From NCBI GenBank assembly GCA_014607495.2, contig CP053157.1:1550001-1614000 (forward strand): a DNA stretch of 64,000 bases. Reading direction: 5' to 3'. Position 1 is the first letter of the stretch, and every line of letters begins with the position of its first letter. The DNA comes from Carposina sasakii. Taxonomy: Eukaryota > Arthropoda > Insecta > Lepidoptera > Carposinidae. Of this stretch, positions 57,714 through 64,000 are shown piece by piece. Made by a program: the position numbers and the translations under genes. The notes below the pieces were generated by a model, which did not search any database, had not been told where the DNA came from, and saw nothing but the letters and a program-made list of their open reading frames with translations.

Positions 57714-57947
57714 GACAGAAGGAGTAAGCTTTGTACTTATATGTATAGGGCGAAATAGAGTCCAGTGTAGAGAACCTTTCCACAAAAATTGAGACTCAAA
57801 ATAATATATTTGTTTTTTTTTTCATATAGTTTGGAGAATTACCCAACAACAAATATTATTCATATAATTTTGAAAAATAGATATATAAGTAGTGGACTAT
57901 TTTCATAGCATTTTGCTTAACATGGCCCTTTTTATTACAACCTGTAT
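57714..57947. mobile_element. family B palindromic MITE, degraded
   Basis: Ends tacaagatgcgacagaagga and cctttttattacaacctgta; inside, tccagtgtagagaacctttc and agtggactattttcatagca remain. The stem is much weakened. Confidence 0.6.
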
Positions 57948-58176
57948 CTTACTAATATCATAAATGCGAAAGTTTGTATGTATGGGTGTATGGACGGATG
58001 GATCTTTGTTTGTCTTTCACGTAAAAACGGCTGGGGCGATTTTAATAAAATTTGGTATGGAGTTAGCTGATACCCTGGATTAACACATAGGCTATACTTT
58101 TTATCCCGGGAAAATATTTTTATCTCGGATAATTTCGACATTTTGTTTTTTTGTTTTGTCGCGGCCGTCCACTATA
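57948..58176 (+). mobile_element. Helitron-like non-autonomous element
   Basis: tcttactaatatcataaatg at the start, ggctatactttttatcccgg inside, and a worn gcggccgtccact end. It starts immediately next to the degraded family B copy. Confidence 0.6.
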
Positions 58177-58284
58177 ATAAATATCAAGCATAAAAAGATT
58201 CCAAATAAAATAGTGCACCTACGTAGACTGCATCGCGTACTTTATGTTGTTTTTCCTTGCATTTTATGTTATTTTATGTTAGTT

Positions 58285-58410
58285 TTAAAAGTTCATACAG
58301 GAGGTTTGTGGAGTCAACACGGTGAAATTACAATGGTAATTTATTAGCCATAACAAAAGTTGTTGGGAGTCGGTGCCAAGCATAGAGCTGGAGGTTTGTG
58401 GAGTCAACAC
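58285..58410 (+). repeat. two copies of a 21 bp direct repeat
   Basis: ggaggtttgtggagtcaaca occurs at about 58,300 and 58,389, roughly 90 bp apart; the intervening sequence is not duplicated. Confidence 0.5.
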
Positions 58411-59179
58411 TGTGCATTGGAAGCTGAGATTTCCAACTGATGTTACTCGTGCCCTGCATTTATTTATTTAGGTTTACCACCTATATAATATATATATATA
58501 TATATTGGGTGTAAAAAGACATATTTAACTTATTTATGATCTTTGTTCAGTTATAAAAATAAAAATAAGTAATATTTTAAACCTAATACAGGAATTAAAG
58601 TGTGCTCGTATTCTTGGAAACACCGAACATGTAACATCACAAAGGTGAATTTGGTCAAGGAGGTATAGAAAAATTTTTCCCTGGAAAACCCCATGGATTT
58701 TTTTATAGAGTTCAACAGTTTTAATATTAGCACTCTTTTTTGGCTGTTACTGATGATATAATTAAAGTTATAAAATAAATACGCCTGGATCGATGGATTC
58801 GTAGTCAAATTATTTAAACTGTTATAAGTTTTTTTTTTTTTCGAGCACGGGTCAGAAAAATTAAAGCTAACTATCATAAAACCTATTTTTAAAAGGGAAG
58901 ATCGTGAAAATATGAAATGCATAATGCCCTTATCCCTATATTTTCAAAATGAAAAAATTATCTATAATTAGTTTTGTAGGTCAAGGAACAAAACATTTAG
59001 AAAAGGCAAAAAGTTCTACTTTATATGAATTTTTGCGCATCAAACATTGTATAAATACATTGCTTGCTACTATTGAATAAATTTGCGGCACACCATAAAT
59101 GATGATTCATATTTGGGAGGCAGGCAACAGAGGACACAAATATATATTACTAAAATAGAGAAAATATATTAACTAAAAA
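58411..59179. other. AT-rich; (TA)n at 58,486-58,505
   Basis: The 123-codon minus frame at 58,551-58,922 is AT-driven, with no domain. Confidence 0.35.
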
Positions 59180-60062
59180 TGTTTAAAAGATTCTTATATA
59201 TATAAATGATATCCAAGGACTCACAGATGATAGATCTTTTTATAAATAATGATTTAAGTAATATAATTGCCAGTAATATAAATAATAGAAACTGCAATGG
59301 TTAAATTTTAATATCTCCAATTTAGATACAGTTGAAAAACAACACCACAACTTTTAAATATAAATTATGAATCCAAAAATATGAGGAGACAGAGACTACA
59401 AAATTTCAAATTGATAATAAATTAAATTGGACCATATTGAAACGAACTTAGTAGATACATATTATCGTAAAGTGGTGAATCAGCATGAGTAAGCACCTAG
59501 CATCAACTCTTAGGTATGGTATTATGTAATTCAACTGTATAAGGCACAAAAACGTATTCGGTCCATGTGTTTTCTTAAACAAACGGAACTCGCATTTTAT
59601 GATTAAAAATACTTACACTCCCATCTATTTACTATGAGAGTGTGTTATTTGTTCGGCAAAATATACATTTATTTGAATATCCCCAGACATAAAAACAAAC
59701 TCTTGACCCAAGAGAGTATTTTTTGTATGGGTGAGTTCAACAAGTGGACTTGTAATATAACTATTAATAGTTTTAAACATAATGTGCGCGCATTGTAGGT
59801 AACTTATAGGCTATTTAACTAGACATAATATTTGAATACCAACCATTTTGGGATATATAGTATTATTTGACCATAATACTTTTTACTATAACACATTTAA
59901 TTTTATAACCTTTGTTATTTGTCATAAAATAATTTAACATTTATTATAATGACTTGATTTGATTTATTATTATTGTTTAGAATTTATTTGGTTCATACGC
60001 CCACGGGTCAAGCTTACCAAACACCTCTCAAATAAAGAATATTTGATTTGATTTGATTTACT
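59180..60062 (+). mobile_element. CR1/Jockey-type LINE remnant with (TTTGA)n tail
   Basis: Broken codons still read YINDIQGL (RT motif B/C region), LNISNLDTV, QIDNKLNW and then ILTLPSIYYESVLFVRQN and HLFEYPQT, a series typical of the palm-to-C-terminus part of CR1/Jockey LINEs. Every stretch needs frame changes. The YADD box is gone. The 3' end has aataaagaatatttgatttg and repeats of TTTGA. Confidence 0.6.
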
Positions 60063-60433
60063 CCTCATATAAATTAAATTGCGAATTTTTATACCTTTTT
60101 ATAGCTAATGCTATAAAATAAAATATGAAATAAAATAGTCTCTAGTGTCTTGGACATTGCAGTCTATCCAAGTTACAGAATTAGCTACCGTGAGACGAAA
60201 GTGTCTTCAAATAAGTATTGAGTGTTGACTCCACATTATCTCTAACTTCATGGCACTAAGACAGGTTAAGCGTGCTCACTATTATCCCAACGGCTGATGG
60301 TTTAGTTGGAATGGGGTTACATCTTTATGCAATATTTTTATGCTGGGGACGACAAAAATAACTATGCTACTTATTGTTGCTATCTAGTGTGGTATGAAAA
60401 CGTGAAAGGAAATAATAACTAGCTTTAATATGT
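60063..60433. other. nothing recognised
   Basis: Short spacer, AT-rich. Confidence 0.35.
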
Positions 60434-60670
60434 ACATCATCATCATCAGCCTATTGCAGTCCACTGCTGAACGTAGGCCTCCCCCAGAGCACGCCATAAG
60501 ACACAGGGGGGTTTTGCCCATAGTCACCACGCTGGGCAGGCGGGTTGGTGGCCGCAGTTTGTATTTTGGACTATGTTGTCAAGACGGGAGGCGCTGCTGC
60601 CCACCTCCCGGAAACCCTTAATCGCCTCATACGATACCCACAGACAGACATGGGGTGGTGCGAATTCTAC
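60434..60670 (-). mobile_element. family D short element, well preserved
   Basis: Starts with the RTE-type tail (catcatcatcagcctattgc), then cccccagagcacgccataag, aggcgggttggtggccgcag and ggaaacccttaatcgcctca, to gggtggtgcgaattctac. The plus frames crossing it are incidental. Confidence 0.7.
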
Positions 60671-60946
60671 TGCAACTCATATGTACTTAGATACAGCTAT
60701 TCAAACCCCGGGGTTTATATCCTAATTTACTCAAAAACAATAAACTCTGTAAGGTATGTACAAGGAATTAATATTGTTTAATTCTATCTAGGGTCACCTG
60801 CCCTACTATATACTGAAAGATATTATTACATGAGATCAGATGATAGGTTCTGGTATTTTCTATAAGAGACGTTTACATTATTGTATGTCCAGTTTTGGAT
60901 TATACAAAACGAAGGCATTTTAAATATGTGTTTTGAATTTGGTATC
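60671..60946. other. nothing recognised
   Basis: Spacer between a family D copy and a PLE relic. Confidence 0.35.
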
Positions 60947-61312
60947 AGGCGTCACTATTCGGAGGTTAGTTCAAATCGAGTCTATTGAGCGAGCGAGCAT
61001 GTCCCTGCCACCCGGGCCTGGCCGTTTATACGCCTATACCCTATACCATGTTAGTTCTATCTAACTAACGTATAATCGACACTAACCTTCATGGAAAACT
61101 CAATACCAATGATGATGCCACAGGTATATGGCGAAACATATGTCGATTAAAATGTTTACCATTAGGGTCACCTGCCCTGAGCTATGTAAAACTGATTGCA
61201 TTAGGTGCATGGATCTGGCTTCTCGTATAGAGACTGTAGTGTCTTATCGTAGAGACGAGGGTCAAGGGTATTTTAGGGCCCGGTGGCGGGCGATCCCTCA
61301 ATAGAGATTTAA
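60947..61312. mobile_element. PLE terminal pair, inverted (relic)
   Basis: Left part (60,947 to ~61,075) is minus-oriented PLE 3' end: tatcaggcgtcactattcgg, cgggcctgg, ataatcgaca. Right part (~61,110-61,312) is plus-oriented: ccacaggtatatggcgaaac, atgtcgatt, gggcccggtggcgggcgatc. The 3' ends face outward as in the 42.5-48 kb dimer. A decayed hammerhead (ATGATGA core, gcca/tggc stem II, GAAA, GTC triplet) is visible at 61,112-61,146. No clear target duplication. Confidence 0.6.
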
Positions 61313-61374
61313 AATTTACATAAACACGTAACTATTGCAACCATAGAAATAGATAATTTAATAGACACAGTCAC

Positions 61375-61862
61375 ACATACACACACGGCTGTGTTTCCGA
61401 AATAAGGTAACCAAATCTGCAAGATCACGAAGGAGAAGCCGCTGCCACGCTTAGCATAGCGAGGACAGATGTAAAACATCAGCTATAAACTTGCTAGCTA
61501 GCTTATCGCCATGAACGTATAAAGAACAACGGACGTAATGCTGTCAATGCACAGATTGAAGCACCGTAATGGCGGCGCGTTGCGCGTGTGTGCGTGTTTT
61601 CTAATAGGCGCCGAGCTTACTATGGTTTGTATGTGTGGGTGGATAACGCGTCATTTCACATCCCTATTCCATGGAATATCGTTACCGAGCTTACTATGAA
61701 TGCCTCACTCTGTGTATTGACAACACTCTGTCTGTTATTCTTTATACGTTCATGCTTATCGCTTGAGGCAACGCCCCTGAGTTCCTTAGTCGACTCTTAC
61801 GACATGCACGGAAGGAGATGCAGCTGATATATTCTAGTGAAGCCCCGCATCAGCACAGGATT
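61375..61862 (-). repeat. family E element split by an 8 bp-TSD MITE
   Basis: Left part 61,375-61,509 (acacggctgtgtttccgaaa to ctagcttatcgc) and right part 61,755-61,862 (cttatcgcttgaggcaacgc to gcatcagcacagg) join into one family E copy once the insert is removed. Confidence 0.7.
61510..61754. mobile_element. 245 bp MITE with 17 bp inverted ends and 8 bp target duplication
   Basis: Ends catgaacgtataaagaa and ttctttatacgttcatg are perfect complements. The target cttatcgc is present at 61,502-61,509 and 61,755-61,762. An 8 bp duplication points to hAT or P superfamily mobilisation. Interior is non-coding; the 79-codon frame over it is incidental. A direct repeat ccgagcttactatg occurs twice inside (about 61,611 and 61,685). 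Confidence 0.8.
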
Positions 61863-62204
61863 TATGACCACTATCGAGAGGACGTAAAGTTTCAACTCTC
61901 TTCAGGTAATTTTATAAGTTTAAGCTTACTTTAATACTTTAATTTGTTAGTGTTATCCAACAAGCAATAAATATTAATTTTACGCTCAAATAAAACCGGT
62001 GATAAAAAAAACCATTTTAATTTATTTTCGTTTAGTCTAATAACAATTTCAGTCTATATTGATTCACGTCGCCAGAAATATGCCGTAAACTTTACGATCA
62101 TCCATATTATTGGTGCCGCGCTGATGGAATCAATAAAACATTGGCTTTTACGTTTTATTGCTGTACGATTAAAATATAATCCTCTTGTATTAACAAACAT
62201 TATC
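61863..62204. other. nothing recognised
   Basis: AT-rich spacer. Confidence 0.35.
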
Positions 62205-62395
62205 TTGCGCTGGCGCGGGGCTTCAATAGAATACATCAGCTGCATCTCCTTCCATATCGTAAGAGTTGGTTAAGAAACTCAAGGGCGGTCTCTCAGGCGA
62301 TAAGCTAGCTACTTGTCACTAATCTCTTACATCTGACCCCGCTTTGCAGAATGTGACTGTAGGATTTCTGTCATGATCTAGATCCCAAATTGGGA
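62205..62395 (+). repeat. family E short interspersed element
   Basis: tggcgcggggcttcaataga, acatcagctgcatctccttc, tctcaggcgataagctagct. Confidence 0.6.
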
Positions 62396-62423
62396 ATACT
62401 CGTATGTACTCGTATATGCGAGT

Positions 62424-62511
62424 ATGTGATTCCGAGTCTCAAATTTTTGGGATAGGTTCTTCATAGTGTATTTCATAGTATTTCACATACACTTTTGTTA
62501 CGGCCTGTACA
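62424..62511. repeat. half of a family B palindromic MITE
   Basis: atgtgattccgagtctcaaa, ttgggataggttctt and cttttgttacggcctgtac: one arm only, with an internal loss. Confidence 0.5.
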
Positions 62512-62514
62512 TGT

Positions 62515-62860
62515 ACCTACACAAGACTGCGTTCCTAAAATGAAGTATTAAGAACTTCATTAAATATTGAATTGTATCAGGCGTCACTATTCGGAAGTTC
62601 AAATCTCTATTGAGGGATCGCCCACCACCGGGCCCTATACCCTCCGCTGACCCTCGGATCTGCCTACTTATGATCACGAACACAAGACACTACAGTCGCA
62701 ACGAGAAGCCAGATCCAAGCACCTAGCATGCAACCATAAATACATAGCTGCTAATCCGAAAAACAAACTGGTTTTCGGATATAGGGCCCGGTGGTGGGCG
62801 ATCCCTCAATAGAAGAACTTCATTGTCACGAAGGAAATAAGGAAGGAGAGAAGGAGAAGA
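62515..62860 (-). repeat. family E scrap carrying the PLE terminal pair
   Basis: gactgcgttcctaaaatgaa before and tgtcacgaaggaaataagga after the PLE insert resemble the 5' part of family E on the minus strand (gttcccgaaatggggta ... gatcacgaaggag). Confidence 0.45.
62550..62824. mobile_element. PLE inverted terminal pair with 12 bp target duplication
   Basis: The target aagaacttcatt occurs at 62,550-62,561 and 62,813-62,824. Between them a minus-oriented PLE 3' end (62,562 to ~62,762: gtatcaggcgtcactattcg, cccaccaccgggccctatac, agcacctagcatgcaa) meets a plus-oriented one (~62,770-62,812: ttttcggat, gggcccggtggtgggcgatc). The junction is a hairpin: atccgaaaa and ttttcggat around caaactgg. One insertion thus contains two outward-facing 3' ends. 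Confidence 0.75.
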
Positions 62861-63317
62861 GCCAGTAACTTAAGTACATAATAGTTTTTTAGTTAAATTT
62901 AACAAAAAAGCATTGAACTGTATCTATAGGTACTAACTTGCAATCTTAAATCCCATGAAGACCACATACTAGCTTTAATATAAACAGCGGCTTATTCTAT
63001 AAAGTTAATACAAAATCTTACCCACCCTTGTCGGATCTCGATACAAATTGAAATGTCAATACGACATGGGTCCCGGAGCCCGTAGCCCGTCGCCGAGCTT
63101 TGACAAGTTGACGTGACAACACACACCTAATCTACTGACGAGGACCTTTTCGTGACAAAATAGAGTCCCTTTGAATGGTCACTTGATGGGGTGGAATTAA
63201 GTTTTTAATAATTTGTAATCTTTGAAAGTTATGACAATTTTTGGGCGGGTTATTATCTTATCACTGTGCCCTTATCACATTACTTACGGTGATGGAGTAG
63301 TTTTTAAAAATTATACA
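62861..63317. other. nothing recognised
   Basis: Unique-looking; no frame. Confidence 0.35.
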
Positions 63318-63545
63318 TACATACATATAATCACGCCTTTATCCCTTACGGGGTAGGCAGAGCACCAAGGGCCGATAGAACCACATGGTGCCACTTCTGA
63401 CCAATTTTGAGGGTATAGTTCAGAAGTTCAGTTAGTAGTGACAGGTGGTCAGCCCATCGCCTACAAAACATGAAGACTCTTGTCCCTCTACTGACTTGTA
63501 CAGTATGCCCGGGAAGAGAAGCAGCTGTCGTATTATACGTTTTTT
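63318..63545 (+). repeat. family I interspersed element
   Basis: From ataatcacgcctttatccct through accacatggtgccacttctg, acaggtggtcagcccatcgc and cttgtccctctactgacttg to gcagctgtcg. Partial copies lie at 14.3 and 35.4 kb. Confidence 0.55.
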
Positions 63546-63617
63546 TTCACTCCCAGAGCAGCATAGAAGAATAATTATAAATGAGAAAAATAAGAAATAA
63601 AAATGGAATAAGAATCT

Positions 63618-63621
63618 ATAC

Positions 63622-63670
<49 letters not shown>
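63618..63670. repeat. (TA)n microsatellite
   Basis: About twenty TA units with minor interruptions. Confidence 0.9.
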
Positions 63671-63672
<2 letters not shown>

Positions 63673-63675
63673 TTA

Positions 63676-64000
63676 TATATTAATATTATAAAGCTGAAGA
63701 GTTTGTTTGTTTGTTTCTTTGATTGAACGCGCTAATCTCCGGAACTACTGGGTCGAATTAAAAAATTCTTTTTGTGTTGGATAGTACATTTATCGAGGAA
63801 GGTAAGGTAAGAAAGTATATCATCACAGTGCGACCAATAGGGACGAAGAATAAGAGGAAAATGTGGAAAAAACGGGGAAAATTATTCAACTTTGGAGACT
63901 TCCGTTGCGTGCGCTGCGTAAACGGTTCAAGTTATCCAAAAAATATGTATGAAAGAATAAAATGACGTAGAAATGATATGAAAGAAAAAAATTGAAGGTC
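63676..64000 (+). mobile_element. Helitron-like element running off the window end
   Basis: aatattataaagctgaagag, the TTTG run, gaacgcgctaatctccggaa and attctttttgtgttggatag match the 21.0 kb Helitron, but this copy continues for at least 170 bp more (gaccaatagggacgaagaat, aaacggggaaaattattcaa) and is cut by the window edge. The 63-codon frame at 63,774-63,965 is not a recognised protein. Confidence 0.5.

Overview
The window looks like gene-poor nuclear DNA from an insect, most likely a moth or butterfly. The evidence is the repeat content. There are RTE-type LINE tails ending in the 'cagcagtggactgcaatagg' signature followed by a (TGA)n run, Helitron-like elements that start TCTTACTAAT or end in a hairpin plus CTAG, tRNA-derived SINEs, and many TA-flanked foldback MITEs. 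The DNA is AT-rich. I found no convincing host protein-coding gene, rRNA gene or free-standing tRNA gene. Nearly every long open frame belongs to a decayed transposable element or is chance.

Layout. 0-9.5 kb: a small hairpin MITE, the first copy of an ~370 bp family (family A), a LINE remnant with a YADD box (3.9-5.1 kb), and MITEs at 7.2-7.7 and 9.2-9.4 kb. 9.5-24 kb: copies of a palindromic MITE (family B), family A, a short interspersed family E, SINE pieces, a Helitron interrupted by a MITE (16.1-16.8 kb), a short Helitron with intact ends (21.0-21.2 kb), and a possible LTR-element 5' end (24 kb). 24-40 kb: a LINE 3' end (25.3 kb), three more family B palindromes, RTE-derived short elements, and a tRNA-SINE with a perfect 12 bp target-site duplication (39.1-39.5 kb). 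40.6-41.7 kb: a 5'-truncated RTE LINE with a 14 bp duplication, lacking its catalytic box. 42.3-48.1 kb: the centrepiece, a Penelope-like element (PLE) inserted into a family A copy as a head-to-head inverted dimer. 48-64 kb: more of the same families, a CR1/Jockey-type LINE relic (59-60 kb), two further inverted pairs of PLE ends (61 and 62.6 kb), and a MITE with an 8 bp duplication nested in a family E copy.

The PLE is the only element with long coding capacity. It has a reverse transcriptase with a YVDD box and a GIY-YIG endonuclease, in different frames in this copy, and a hammerhead-ribozyme-like fold near its 3' end. The two arms of the dimer are identical across the RT domain. The outer part of the left arm (about 42,545-44,030) instead alternates, every 10-50 bp, between the PLE sequence and the sequence found at 48.0-49.6 kb. 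That looks like a blended consensus of a PLE-bearing and an empty allele, not natural DNA. Two other PLE loci with the same outward-facing inverted 3' ends, one inside a single 12 bp target duplication, suggest that the inverted-dimer form is a real property of this family.
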